Source: Pseudomonas sp. MPC6 (lineage in GTDB: Bacteria > Pseudomonadota > Gammaproteobacteria > Pseudomonadales > Pseudomonadaceae). From it: 64,000 nt of DNA. The position numbers and the translations under genes were made by a program. Under the pieces are notes generated by a model that did not search any database, was not told where the DNA came from, and saw only the letters and a program-made list of their open reading frames with translations. Each line of letters starts with the position of its first letter. Position 1 is the first letter of the stretch. The DNA is taken from NCBI RefSeq assembly GCF_006094435.1, contig NZ_CP034783.1, positions 4,801,001 to 4,865,000 on the forward strand, written 5' to 3'. Positions 10,014 to 18,785 of this stretch are shown here, piece after piece.

Positions 10014-10588
10014 GCCGGCCCTACCGGCAGGTCAGTCCCTCGGATTTGCCGTAGTTCAAGGGTATTTAGAAATGCGTAAAATACGCTTCTTTGGTCAGGC
10101 GTCATGCCTTTCGGGTTGTTGCTGGTTCCTGTGATCTGTATCAAAAGCGGCTGCAGATGTTCATCCTGATGTAGAAACATCAACTGGAGTTGGTGCACCG
10201 GTTGACCTTGTTGCCTCCATTTGAACTCGACACGTCGTGCTTCTACACCTGCGACTTCGGCAGGGCCCAGATGCTCCACCCACTCCAGATGGGATAGTGC
10301 TTTCTTTAGATCGGCCAATAACTGTTGCGCCATGGTTTCAAGGTCACCGTCTTCCTCGATTGGTGTTCGACCTATCACCACGGACAAGGGACTTGGCCCT
10401 ATATCTGTTAGCGTGAATACATGAAACGTCTTGTCCTTGAAATTGGCCGGCCGAACAAAACTCAGCTCGTTGGTTTGAAAGCGCTTGGGCGGCGGAGGTA
10501 GCGCCTCTTGTCTCAAACGCTCTTCCTCGAGGCGTTTTTCCTCACGAATTCGTTTCTCTGAAATACGATCGTAAATACTGGTTCGCAT
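10010..10588 (-). CDS. Eag-type effector chaperone (DcrB/DUF1795 domain)
   Basis: 192 residues: a charged, Glu/Arg-rich N-terminal helix (about 1-30), a Pro-rich linker, then a DUF1795/DcrB-like domain (about 35-185: TNELSFVRPANFKDKTFHVF, SPLSVVIGR, LQLMFLHQDEHLQPLLIQIT). Eag chaperones bind and shield the N-terminal membrane helices of prePAAR effectors and help load them on VgrG. Here the gene sits exactly between vgrG and a prePAAR effector, overlapping the latter by 4 bp, so the assignment is strong. The N-terminal extension makes it somewhat longer than typical Eag proteins (about 145 residues). Confidence 0.85.
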   Translation of the reverse strand: MRTSIYDRISEKRIREEKRLEEERLRQEALPPPPKRFQTNELSFVRPANFKDKTFHVFTLTDIGPSPLSVVIGRTPIEEDGDLETMAQQLLADLKKALSHLEWVEHLGPAEVAGVEARRVEFKWRQQGQPVHQLQLMFLHQDEHLQPLLIQITGTSNNPKGMTPDQRSVFYAFLNTLELRQIRGTDLPVGPA

Positions 10589-10606
10589 GCGGCAGTCCTT
10601 TATCCG

Positions 10607-12448
10607 TCAGCTTGCTTTGTTCAGGTTGATGATGGTTGTTCCTTCCACGTCAACCGCTATGCCAGCCAAAGTAATAGTCCCGTCGTGGTTCATGACCAGC
10701 TTGCTGGCGCCCACTTCCAGAGTGATGGAAGTTGCGGCCTTGATCTTCACTTCGCCTTTATCGACAGTGACGTAGTACGACCCATCCTCAACGGCAATGC
10801 TGGTCTCGAGCTTGATCGTTTCCGAGTGCTTGCCTTCCACTTTGATCTGGCGATTTCCACCGACCTTGTGGCTTTCATCAGCCTCGATTTCGGTGTCCAT
10901 GTTGCGCTCGGCGTGGACAATCACTTGCTCGGCACCGGCCTTGTCTTCGAAGCGGAAAAAGTTAGCGTTGCTACCCCTCCCCTTCATCGACCGCGTCAAA
11001 AACCCGCTCTGGGTCTTGCTCGCCGGCAACGACCACGGCGGCATGTTCTGGCTGTTGTAGAGGCTGCCCATGACCAGCGGGCGGTCGGGGTTGCCGTCGA
11101 GGAACACCACCACCACTTCATCGCCGACCCGCGGAATGAGGATGCTGCCGAAGCCACCGCTGGCACCGGATTGGGCGACGCGGATCCAGCAGGAGCTTTT
11201 ATCGTTGAAATCGCCGTAACGGTCCCAGTGGAACTGCACTTTTACCCGGCCGAGTTCGTCGGTGTAGATCTCTTCGCCTGGAGGCCCCACGATGCTGGCG
11301 GTTTGAGGACCGCTAATTGAGGGCGTCCGCGTGTTGAGTTGAGGGCGAAATTTTATTTTTTTGCGCACGCAGTTAATCTTGTTGGCATAACCAGCCTGTT
11401 TACCAGATAGGTAATTGTTACTGCCTCCATGCTCAATGCTCATCAAAAGAAACTTTCGGTTCTCAGAAGAACCATTATCGTGTTCATAGTGCTGCGTGAG
11501 CTCGAACGAATAACCAGGACGCATCGCTCGGCAGTTGCTCTCCCCCAGAAACTCCTTGCCTCTAAGTTCTAGAGCTTCAACTCTGTTTCTCACCAACACT
11601 TCGCCATCATCGTAAGAGCCATGGGTATATTGGCCCATGAAGTCGTAGATCTCGTACGCAGCAACATCGCCCTGTTGACTGATACTTTTCATACTCACTG
11701 GAAGTCGGTTTCCAGGCTGGCGATAATCAAAGGTCTGGATAGAAATTATGCTGGACTGCAGTTCCCGCTCAGCGCTCCAATGGGTGATTGAATCAGCTGT
11801 TTCAGTAACTGAAGCTGTGTGAAAGCGCACTTGAGGCTGTTCTGGCAGAGGGGGCAATAGCGTTGAGTCATCCATGATGATCATCGTGTGACTATCAGCG
11901 GTGTGCTCGAAATAAAAAAAAAGCCCTTCGCCTTCCAGCAATCGCATCACGAAATGTCGATCGCTTTCCCGATACTGTGTGATATAGCTATATTTTTTAA
12001 GTGAACGATCAATGCGAAATTGAAATTTGGCAACTCCTTCATAACGGCCAAACACCTCTGAAACAACTTGTTCTACCGTTTGCTCCTGATAAATCCGAGA
12101 GTCAAACCGCTGCTCAAGCAAGCTGAGCCAAGAACCGATTAGCGCCGAATAGCGACACATACCGCCGTCGCTACCATTACTGCCGAAACGCAATACATGG
12201 CCGTTGATGTATCGACTCGATCCTGTAGCCAATTCGATCTCGATCGTCGCTGACTGCCCCATCGCTGTTTTCAATTTTACGCCAGCATCGTCGGATAGCA
12301 GATCCAACTGAAAACCAAAGTCTGTCGACAGCCCTTCATGCCCTGTAAAGGACTCCAGCAATAGCGCTTGCCCGCCTTTCAGTCCCAGCGTCAATTTGAA
12401 TAAACGGCGGTTCTGCGCCGTAAGCAGAGATAAAAACTCCATTGTCAT
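10607..12448 (-). CDS. vgrG: Type VI secretion tip protein VgrG
   Basis: About 613 residues from the ATG at 12446-12448, which has AAGGAG six bases upstream; a few more codons are open before it. The gp27-like part covers about residues 1-370 and the gp5-like OB fold follows (EEIYTDELGRVKVQFHWDRY, SCWIRVAQ, GFGSILIPRVGDEVVVVFLD). The C-terminal beta-helix spike is rich in V-x-V-x-x repeats (TEIEADESHKVGGNRQIKVE). There is no extra C-terminal effector domain. It is the first gene of a four-gene operon vgrG-eag-PAAR effector-immunity. No structural T6SS genes are in the window, so it is an orphan cluster relying on a machine encoded elsewhere. Confidence 0.95.
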   Translation of the reverse strand: MTMEFLSLLTAQNRRLFKLTLGLKGGQALLLESFTGHEGLSTDFGFQLDLLSDDAGVKLKTAMGQSATIEIELATGSSRYINGHVLRFGSNGSDGGMCRYSALIGSWLSLLEQRFDSRIYQEQTVEQVVSEVFGRYEGVAKFQFRIDRSLKKYSYITQYRESDRHFVMRLLEGEGLFFYFEHTADSHTMIIMDDSTLLPPLPEQPQVRFHTASVTETADSITHWSAERELQSSIISIQTFDYRQPGNRLPVSMKSISQQGDVAAYEIYDFMGQYTHGSYDDGEVLVRNRVEALELRGKEFLGESNCRAMRPGYSFELTQHYEHDNGSSENRKFLLMSIEHGGSNNYLSGKQAGYANKINCVRKKIKFRPQLNTRTPSISGPQTASIVGPPGEEIYTDELGRVKVQFHWDRYGDFNDKSSCWIRVAQSGASGGFGSILIPRVGDEVVVVFLDGNPDRPLVMGSLYNSQNMPPWSLPASKTQSGFLTRSMKGRGSNANFFRFEDKAGAEQVIVHAERNMDTEIEADESHKVGGNRQIKVEGKHSETIKLETSIAVEDGSYYVTVDKGEVKIKAATSITLEVGASKLVMNHDGTITLAGIAVDVEGTTIINLNKAS

Positions 12449-12727
12449 GCGCAACTCCTTGTTTTTATTCAGACATGTAGCCATCTTTCGCGGTATGCAA
12501 ACGCTGAAGTAATATGCGCAAAAATTGCGCCCGCTCCTGCTCTTCAGTTGGCGTTATAACCGCTTCAGCCGAAGCCGTTTCATGGATCACCGTAACGAAA
12601 CGACACAAAAGTTGATGTAGGAAACGTCCTTGAATCCTGTCCGACGTCTCCGCATTTCAAAATTACGCTAATACGAAGCGGCCCCAATATCGCAGTCTGC
12701 GCCGCTCCCTGCATTTGGCAGCATCAC

Positions 12728-12990
12728 TACCGGCGAAACTAAAACCCCCTCACCGCTTGGGTCAGCGTTAGGCACGCAGCAGCAGAACCACTGGCAACAA
12801 CACGAACTACGGCAACAGCAATCCTTGCAATTTGCAGTAATGCGCCAACGGCCCTATTGGCAGGAAGATGTCCATGGCCATGATGATTCCGGTCATCACC
12901 AGCTGAGGTATGGGCTCGACTTCGTTGAGGCCGTACTGCGCGGGAGCACAGGTAACCGCCGAAGCACTCCTTGAGTAGAGTCAGGTTCAT
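12728..12990 (-). pseudogene. Internally deleted remnant of a magnesium-transporting P-type ATPase (mgtA-like)
   Basis: Reading leftwards from an ATG at 12988-12990 the sequence begins MNLTLLKECFGGYL, like the start of Pseudomonas MgtA. After a frame change it gives PQLVMTGIIMAMDIFLPIGP, then LAHYCKLQ, and in another frame LTQAVRGF-stop-FRR. This matches the last transmembrane region and tail of MgtA (TGLIMA...PLAHYFKLQ...LTQAVKGFYSRR). So the two ends of the gene survive in about 260 bp, with the central cation-ATPase core missing and several frameshifts and stops. The identification is from recognised motifs, not an alignment. Confidence 0.55.
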
Positions 12991-13189
12991 GACAGTTTCC
13001 CCAAGGTCGGCCGGGAAACCGCCGAGCAGGCCTGTCTTTGCGCCGCGATGACGACAAGGGGGTCGAATATCACGCACGATTCAGTGTGAATGAGAGGATG
13101 TCGGAATGCAGACCAGGACTGGGCGCGTTCGGGAGTTTGCTCGCTTTGCAGCGAGACAACGGCACAAAAAGTTGCGCGTTAACTTGCGG

Positions 13190-13762
13190 GGTAAAAGGGG
13201 AGAATTGCGGGGGGGTCTTCAGGAAGGGGGCAGGATTGTAGATATGTGGTGTTTTTCAGGGCCTCTTCGCGAGCAGGGGATCGTCTGTCGTACACAACTT
13301 CTGTGTTCACAGATGATCCCCTGTGGGAGCGAGACCGGCTTGCCGGCGAAGGCGGTTTAACAGGCGCTACATATTTTAGCTGGCAGTCGCGAGCAGCAAA
13401 TCCATCACCGACCGCCCCTGCCCCCGCGCCCTGCCATGGTCATACAACGAACTGGCAATCTCATCCGCACGAATCGGCAGGATCGACAGCAAGGTGTCGC
13501 TCAAGCCATGACTGGCCTGGCAGAAGCCCTGCATATAGATGCCGGCCTTGCAGCGCTCGTCGGTGATGAGTTTGTAGTTGCGATCCACTTCGAAATCGCC
13601 CAGGTATTGTTCCAGAGGGGCCAGCAGCTTGCGGTGCATCTGCCGCTCGTAACCGGTGGCGAGCACCACGGCATCGTAATGCCGCACCGTGAGTTCGCCG
13701 GTGGCGTTGTTGCGCACGGCCAGTTCGATGCCGCGCTCGGTGGCGGTGGCTTTTTCCAGGGT
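13190..13762. repeat. Right copy of the island-flanking direct repeat (pvdA 3' end plus downstream REP)
   Basis: The segment from about 13190 to 13762 resembles 7640-8187 in the same orientation. It includes the last ~385 bp of pvdA (near-identical) and ~190 bp downstream, with a shared TAGGCGCTACATATT and a REP pair (13263-13354, partly decayed). The left copy holds the pvdA pseudogene. The interval 8188-13190 between the copies is the vgrG/effector island plus the mgtA remnant. No recognisable gene lies in 12449-12727 or 12991-13375. Confidence 0.8.
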
Positions 13763-14713
13763 GGTCAGGGTGCGGAAGGCATGACGGGCGATGCCCGAGA
13801 CTTTCTGTCGGTAGAAAATGCCGTAGATGCGTTCGATCAGGTCGATGTCGACCACCGAATAATTGGTGTTGTGGTACTCGTTGACCAAACGCTCGCGCTC
13901 GCTGCTCGCCTGCTGGAACACCAGATCGGTGAACTCCGGCGAGAACACTTCATTGACGAACGGGCTGTCATCGGCCGGTTTCAGTGCCGAGCCGCGCAGG
14001 ATCATGTCCACCTGCACCGACGGGAAGCTGTCGTTCAAGTCGATGAAGGCTTCCGCCGCGCTCTGCCCGCCGCCGATGATCGCAATGCTCATCGGTTGGT
14101 TGTTCACGCACGGCTGTTTGGCCATCTGTGCCAGGTACTGGGAGTGATGGAACACGCGACTGTCATTCTTCAGCGCCTTGAACACTTCGGGAATGCGCGG
14201 GGTGCCGCCGGCGCTGACCACCACCGAACGGGTGGTGCGAACGTGCTGCTGACCCTGGGTATCGCGGGAGATCACCCGCAGCGCTTCGACCTGCTGGTTG
14301 TGCAACACCGGCTCGATCGTCAGCACTTCTTCACCGTAACGGCTCTGCGCTTCGAACTGCGCGGCGACCCAACGCAGGTAATCGTTGTACTCCATGCGGC
14401 ACGGATAAAAGGTGCCGAGGTTGATGAAGTCCACCAGACGACCGTGGTGCTTGAGGTAATTGACGAACGAGTAAGGGCTGGTCGGGTTGCGCAGGGTCAC
14501 CAGGTCCTTGAGGAAGGAAATCTGCAGCTCGCTCTGGGTCACCAGGGTGTTGCCGTGCCAGCGATAATTGGCCTGCTTGTCGAGAAACACGACATCCAGT
14601 TCGCCCTGGCTCGGCCCGCGCTCTTGCAGAGCGATGGCCAGCGCCAGGTTCGAAGGGCCGAAACCGACGCCGATCAGGTCGTGAACGATGGGCGATGCAA
14701 TTGCCTGTGTCAT
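13376..14713 (-). CDS. pvdA: L-ornithine N5-monooxygenase PvdA
   Basis: FAD- and NADPH-dependent enzyme that makes N5-hydroxyornithine, the hydroxamate precursor of pyoverdine. 445 residues, the usual length. Visible: the FAD-binding motif near the N-terminus (IGVGFGPSNLALA, about 15-27), the substrate/FAD region LKDLVTLRNPTSPYSF, the NADPH-binding GGGQSAAE (about 213-220), and ATGYERQ near the C-terminus. A perfect TAAAT-N16-CGT PvdS box lies about 100 bp upstream of the ATG. The two NRPS adenylation domains not assigned to common amino acids fit use of its product. The 3' end is duplicated at 7830-8187. Confidence 0.97.
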   Translation of the reverse strand: MTQAIASPIVHDLIGVGFGPSNLALAIALQERGPSQGELDVVFLDKQANYRWHGNTLVTQSELQISFLKDLVTLRNPTSPYSFVNYLKHHGRLVDFINLGTFYPCRMEYNDYLRWVAAQFEAQSRYGEEVLTIEPVLHNQQVEALRVISRDTQGQQHVRTTRSVVVSAGGTPRIPEVFKALKNDSRVFHHSQYLAQMAKQPCVNNQPMSIAIIGGGQSAAEAFIDLNDSFPSVQVDMILRGSALKPADDSPFVNEVFSPEFTDLVFQQASSERERLVNEYHNTNYSVVDIDLIERIYGIFYRQKVSGIARHAFRTLTTLEKATATERGIELAVRNNATGELTVRHYDAVVLATGYERQMHRKLLAPLEQYLGDFEVDRNYKLITDERCKAGIYMQGFCQASHGLSDTLLSILPIRADEIASSLYDHGRARGQGRSVMDLLLATAS

Positions 14714-14810
14714 TTCCAGTGTCCTCTGGATGATCCCCCCAGCAGCGGGGCGTAAGCCTGAATGACCTGACCGGCCTGGAGCAGGACAGCAGATCGTCTG
14801 TTGATAGGGA

Positions 14811-14834
14811 ACGAGGACAATGAAACAAAATTTA
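14811..14834 (-). promoter_or_regulatory. PvdS-type iron-starvation box before pvdA
   Basis: On the minus strand: TAAAT (14834-14830), exactly 16 bases, then CGT (14813-14811). This matches the consensus of promoters used by the sigma factor PvdS. It lies between fpvI and pvdA, pointing to pvdA. Confidence 0.8.
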
Positions 14835-14862
14835 ATATAGTTTTTTCACGGGCCCGACGCGG

Positions 14863-15345
14863 TCAATGGGCATCCCACTGCCGCATCCGTACGCGGCAAT
14901 GCTTCATGGCATTGACGATGTGCTTCTCCACCAGGGCCCGGGAAATCCCCAACTGTTCGGCGATCTCGGGGTGGGACAAACCCTCGATCTTGCGCAGCAG
15001 GAAACTCTCGCGGCATAGCCGCGGCAGTTCCGCCAGGGCGCGCTGGAGCATGTCCAGGCGCTGGCCGTGATCGAGACTGTTGTGCGGCGAGGGGGTGAAG
15101 TAGCGTTCTTCGTTGTCGAGCACTTCCAGCGACTCGACCTGACGCAGGGCATTGCGCCGATGGTCATCGATCACCAGATTCAGCGCGGTGCGATACAGGA
15201 AAGCCCTGGGCTGCTCGATCGGCGTGTCGCTGGAACGCTCCAGAATCCGCAAATAAGCGTCATGCACCACATCTTCGGCCACCTGACGGTTGCCCAGCTT
15301 GGCGTTCAGGAAACACACCAGCTCGCGATAGTAGTTTTCCAACAT
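14863..15345 (-). CDS. fpvI: ECF sigma factor FpvI (controls fpvA)
   Basis: 160 residues from the ATG at 15343-15345 (a GTG five codons upstream is an alternative start). Sigma region 2 is seen as AEDVVHDAYLRILERS with RAFLYRTALNLVIDDHRR, and region 4 as LPRLCRESFLLRKIEGLSHP followed by EIAEQLGISRALVEKHI. The position, between pvdA and divergent pvdRT-opmQ, matches fpvI of P. aeruginosa (pvdA-fpvI-fpvR-pvdRT-opmQ). FpvI drives transcription of the ferripyoverdine receptor after signalling from FpvA. The anti-sigma gene fpvR, expected next to it, is missing from the fpvI-pvdR gap. It is not PvdS, whose sequence differs. Confidence 0.88.
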   Translation of the reverse strand: MLENYYRELVCFLNAKLGNRQVAEDVVHDAYLRILERSSDTPIEQPRAFLYRTALNLVIDDHRRNALRQVESLEVLDNEERYFTPSPHNSLDHGQRLDMLQRALAELPRLCRESFLLRKIEGLSHPEIAEQLGISRALVEKHIVNAMKHCRVRMRQWDAH

Positions 15346-15443
15346 GACTCCCGGCCGCACCCGTGCGGTTTCTATCCTTGAGCCACCGCGACAACCACCA
15401 AAAAAGGCAGCGGCACGATAGTGGCAATTTGAGTCGCGTAATT

Positions 15444-15462
15444 TATAGTAATTCTCATATAG
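15444..15462 (-). promoter_or_regulatory. Fur box upstream of fpvI
   Basis: The minus-strand sequence CTATATGAGAATTACTATA resembles the 19-bp Fur consensus (GATAATGATAATCATTATC), with the core ATGAGAATTA intact. It lies about 100 bp upstream of fpvI, so iron repression of the sigma gene is expected. Confidence 0.6.
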
Positions 15463-15523
15463 ATTTAAAGCGTTGCTTTGTCCTGCCCGATAAATAGTAA
15501 GTGTTACACCATATGTCTTTAGC

Positions 15524-15547
15524 TAAATTGCCCGCCGCTTTCCTCGT
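15524..15547 (+). promoter_or_regulatory. PvdS-type iron-starvation box before pvdR
   Basis: TAAAT (15524-15528), exactly 16 bases, then CGT (15545-15547), 85 bp upstream of pvdR. This predicts PvdS-dependent transcription of the pvdRT-opmQ efflux operon. Confidence 0.8.
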
Positions 15548-15631
15548 TTACAGGACAGCTCCCCGTCCCTGCCGGCTCCCCGGCAGTGTTCAACCGAACG
15601 ACGGGCCGATACTCATTGGCCGGAACCCTGC

Positions 15632-16804
15632 ATGAAACGTCCCCGACAGACCCGACGCGCCCTGCTAGTAGCCCTGTGTCTGCTCCCCGTTATCGCCGTC
15701 GCCGCCTGGCAGATCATTCCCCCCGGTCGTGATCAGTTCGCCACCGTCCCCGTGACCCGGGGCGACATCGAAAGCAGCGTCACGGCCCTGGGCACCTTGC
15801 AGCCGCGACGTTATGTCGACGTGGGCGCCCAGGCGTCGGGGCAGATCCAGAAGATCCACGTGGAAGTCGGCGACCGGGTCAAGGAAGGCCAACTGCTGGT
15901 GGAAATCGATCCCTCCACCCAGCAGGCCAAACTCGACGCCGGGCGTTTTTCCATCGAAAACCTCGAGGCGCAGCTGCAGGAACAACGGGCGCAGCACGAT
16001 CTGGCCCGACAGAAATACCAGCGGCAGCAGCACCTCAAGGCCGGCGGCGCCACCCGCGAAGAAGATGTGCAGACCGCCGAGGCCGAACTGCGCGCCACCC
16101 AGGCCCGCATCGACATGTACCAGGCGCAGATCCGCCAGGCCCAGGCCAGCTTGCGCAGCGATCAGGCCGAACTCGGTTACACCCGAATCTATGCCCCCAT
16201 GGGCGGCACCGTGGTCGCACTCGATGCCCGGGTTGGCCAGACCCTCAACGCCCAGCAACAGACGCCGCTGATTCTGCGCATCGCCAAGCTGTCGCCGATG
16301 ACCGTCTGGGCCGAGGTGTCGGAAGCCGACATCGGTCACGTCAAACCCGGCATGACGGCGTGGTTCACCACCCTCAGCGGCGGCCAGCGTCGCTGGAACA
16401 GCACCGTGCGGCAAATCCTGCCGGTGCCGCCCAAGCCGCTGGACCAGACCGCCCAGGGCGGCGGCAGCCCGGCCAGTTCGAGCAAAAGCGGGAGCGCGCG
16501 CGTGGTGCTGTACACCGTGTTGCTCGACGTCGATAACGCCGACAACGCACTGATGGCGGAAATGACCACCCAAGTGTTCTTTGTCGCGGACCAGGCGAAA
16601 AATGTCCTCACCGCGCCGATTGCGGCCCTGCAAACCGGCACGCAAGCGCACAGCCAGACCGCCCGGGTCGTCGCCAAAAACGGTCGCATCGAGCAACTCG
16701 ACGTGCGCACCGGCATCAGCGACCGCCTGCGGGTACAGATCCTCGACGGCTTGCAGGAAGGCGATCACTTGCTGATCGGTCCGGCCGATGGGAGTGGCGG
16801 CTGA
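15632..16804 (+). CDS. pvdR: PvdR, periplasmic adaptor of the PvdRT-OpmQ pyoverdine efflux pump
   Basis: A 390-residue HlyD/MacA-type membrane-fusion protein. An N-terminal membrane anchor (about 9-26) is followed by the first half of the lipoyl/barrel-sandwich domain (VDVGAQASGQIQKIHVEVGD, then RVKEGQLLVEID). Next comes a long alpha-helical coiled-coil hairpin rich in Gln (about 90-190), the second lipoyl half (GYTRIYAPMGGTVVALDARV), a beta-barrel and a membrane-proximal domain. It links the inner-membrane ATPase PvdT to the outer-membrane channel OpmQ and helps export or recycle pyoverdine. The stop is directly followed by the pvdT start, so translation is coupled. Confidence 0.93.
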   Translation: MKRPRQTRRALLVALCLLPVIAVAAWQIIPPGRDQFATVPVTRGDIESSVTALGTLQPRRYVDVGAQASGQIQKIHVEVGDRVKEGQLLVEIDPSTQQAKLDAGRFSIENLEAQLQEQRAQHDLARQKYQRQQHLKAGGATREEDVQTAEAELRATQARIDMYQAQIRQAQASLRSDQAELGYTRIYAPMGGTVVALDARVGQTLNAQQQTPLILRIAKLSPMTVWAEVSEADIGHVKPGMTAWFTTLSGGQRRWNSTVRQILPVPPKPLDQTAQGGGSPASSSKSGSARVVLYTVLLDVDNADNALMAEMTTQVFFVADQAKNVLTAPIAALQTGTQAHSQTARVVAKNGRIEQLDVRTGISDRLRVQILDGLQEGDHLLIGPADGSGG

Positions 16805-18778
16805 ATGCTCACGCCCCTGATCGAACTGCAGGACATCCGCAAAGCCTACGGCGGTGGCGATTCACCTGAAGTTCACGTATTGCGCGGCATCGACCTGTCG
16901 ATCCATGCCGGGGAGTTCGTGGCGATTGTCGGTGCCTCCGGCTCCGGCAAGTCGACGCTGATGAACATCCTCGGCTGCCTCGACCGCCCCACATCGGGCG
17001 AGTACCGCTTCGCCGGGGAAAATGTCGCCGCCCTCGACAGCGACGAACTGGCCTGGCTGCGCCGCGAAGCCTTTGGCTTTGTGTTCCAGGGTTATCACCT
17101 GATTCCCTCCGGCTCGGCCCAGGAAAACGTCGAGATGCCGGCGATCTATGCCGGTATTCCGGCGGCCGAACGCCACGCCCGCGCCGCCGCCCTGCTCGAC
17201 CGCCTCGGGCTGGCCTCGCGCACCGGCAACCGCCCGCATCAACTCTCCGGCGGCCAGCAGCAACGGGTGTCCATCGCCCGCGCCTTGATGAACGGCGGGC
17301 ACATCATCCTCGCCGATGAACCCACCGGCGCCCTCGACAGCCACAGCGGCGCCGAGGTCATGACCCTGCTCGACGAACTGGCGAGCCAGGGCCATGTGGT
17401 GATTCTCATCACCCACGACCGCGAAGTCGCGGCCCGGGCCAAACGCATCATCGAAATTCGCGACGGGCTGATCATCAGCGACAGCGCCGTGGACCACCCT
17501 GAAGCACAGATGTCCGCCAATCCCGGCGCGTTGCAGGCAGTGGACCTGCGCAAGCGCCTCAGCGAAGGCGCCGAAGCCACCGGTGCCTGGAAAGGCGAGC
17601 TGGTGGATGCGGTGCAGGCGGCCTGGCGGGTGATGTGGATCAACCGCTTTCGCACCGCGCTGACGTTGCTCGGGATCATCATCGGCGTCGCGTCGGTGGT
17701 GGTGATGCTGGCGGTCGGTGAAGGCAGCAAGCGCCAGGTGATGGCGCAGATGGGCGCGTTCGGTTCCAACATCATATATCTCAGCGGCTCGTCACCGAAC
17801 CCACGCACGCCATTGGGCATCGTCACCCTGGACGACGTTGCCGCCGTGGCCAGCCTGCCGCAGGTGACACGGATCATGCCGGTCAACGGCCAGGAAGCCG
17901 GGGTGCGCTTCGGCAACCTCGACCACTTGAGCTACGTCGGCGGCAACGACACCAACTTCCCGGCGATCTTCAACTGGCCGGTGGTCGAAGGCAGCTATTT
18001 CACCCAGGAAGATGAACGCAATGCTGCAGCGGTCGCGGTGATCGGGCACAAGGTCCGCACCAAGCTGCTCAAGGATGTGGCCAACCCTATCGGTCAGTAC
18101 ATCCTGATCGAGAACGTGCCGTTCCAGGTGGTCGGGGTGCTCGCCGAAAAAGGCGCCAGTTCCGGCGACTCCGACAGCGACGACCGCATCGCCATCCCCT
18201 ACTCCGCCGCCAGCGTGCGGCTGTTCGGCACCTACAACCCGGAATACGTGGCCGTCGCCGCCGCCGACGCGCGCAAGGTCAAGGAGACGGAACACGCCAT
18301 CGAGCAGTTGATGCTGCGCCTGCACAACGGCAAAAAGGATTTCGAACTGACCAACAATGCGGCGATGATCCAGGCCGAAGCGCGCACGCAAAATACCCTG
18401 TCGTTGATGCTCGGCTCGATTGCCGCGATATCCCTGCTGGTGGGTGGCATCGGGGTGATGAACATCATGTTGATGACCGTGCGCGAACGCACCCGCGAGA
18501 TCGGCATTCGCATGGCCACCGGCGCCCGCCAGCGGGACATCCTGCGCCAGTTCCTCACCGAAGCGGTGATGCTCTCGGTGGTCGGCGGCCTCGCCGGGAT
18601 CGCCCTGGCGCTGATCGTCGGCGGCGTGCTGATCTTGAGCGAAGTCGCGGTCGCGTTCTCCTTGATAGCGGTGCTCGGCGCCTTCGGCTGCGCCCTGGTC
18701 ACCGGTGTTGTCTTCGGCTTCATGCCGGCCCGCAAAGCTGCCCGGCTCGACCCGGTCACGGCCCTTACCAGTGAATGA
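16805..18778 (+). CDS. pvdT: PvdT, MacB-type ABC transporter of the PvdRT-OpmQ pump
   Basis: A 657-residue fusion of an ATPase and a MacB-type permease. The Walker A motif GASGSGKST is at residues 43-51, with the signature LSGGQQQR (about 145) and Walker [13 protein letters not shown] (about 165). After a linker come a first membrane helix (about 280-300), a large periplasmic MacB_PCD domain and three further helices (about 530-640), ending in the FtsX-type permease tail [14 protein letters not shown]. It powers tripartite export of pyoverdine and of unwanted metal-pyoverdine complexes. It sits between pvdR and opmQ in the same transcript. Confidence 0.94.
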   Translation: MLTPLIELQDIRKAYGGGDSPEVHVLRGIDLSIHAGEFVAIVGASGSGKSTLMNILGCLDRPTSGEYRFAGENVAALDSDELAWLRREAFGFVFQGYHLIPSGSAQENVEMPAIYAGIPAAERHARAAALLDRLGLASRTGNRPHQLSGGQQQRVSIARALMNGGHIILADEPTGALDSHSGAEVMTLLDELASQGHVVILITHDREVAARAKRIIEIRDGLIISDSAVDHPEAQMSANPGALQAVDLRKRLSEGAEATGAWKGELVDAVQAAWRVMWINRFRTALTLLGIIIGVASVVVMLAVGEGSKRQVMAQMGAFGSNIIYLSGSSPNPRTPLGIVTLDDVAAVASLPQVTRIMPVNGQEAGVRFGNLDHLSYVGGNDTNFPAIFNWPVVEGSYFTQEDERNAAAVAVIGHKVRTKLLKDVANPIGQYILIENVPFQVVGVLAEKGASSGDSDSDDRIAIPYSAASVRLFGTYNPEYVAVAAADARKVKETEHAIEQLMLRLHNGKKDFELTNNAAMIQAEARTQNTLSLMLGSIAAISLLVGGIGVMNIMLMTVRERTREIGIRMATGARQRDILRQFLTEAVMLSVVGGLAGIALALIVGGVLILSEVAVAFSLIAVLGAFGCALVTGVVFGFMPARKAARLDPVTALTSE

Positions 18779-18785
18779 TCTCTTG

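Noticed and set aside
12739..13077. 112-codon minus-strand frame as a novel gene
   Set aside because: It mixes frames of the decayed mgtA remnant and has no good ribosome site for the long version.
14863..15345. Sigma factor called PvdS
   Set aside because: Sequence and position (next to pvdA and pvdRT-opmQ) fit FpvI; PvdS has a different N-terminus and region 2.
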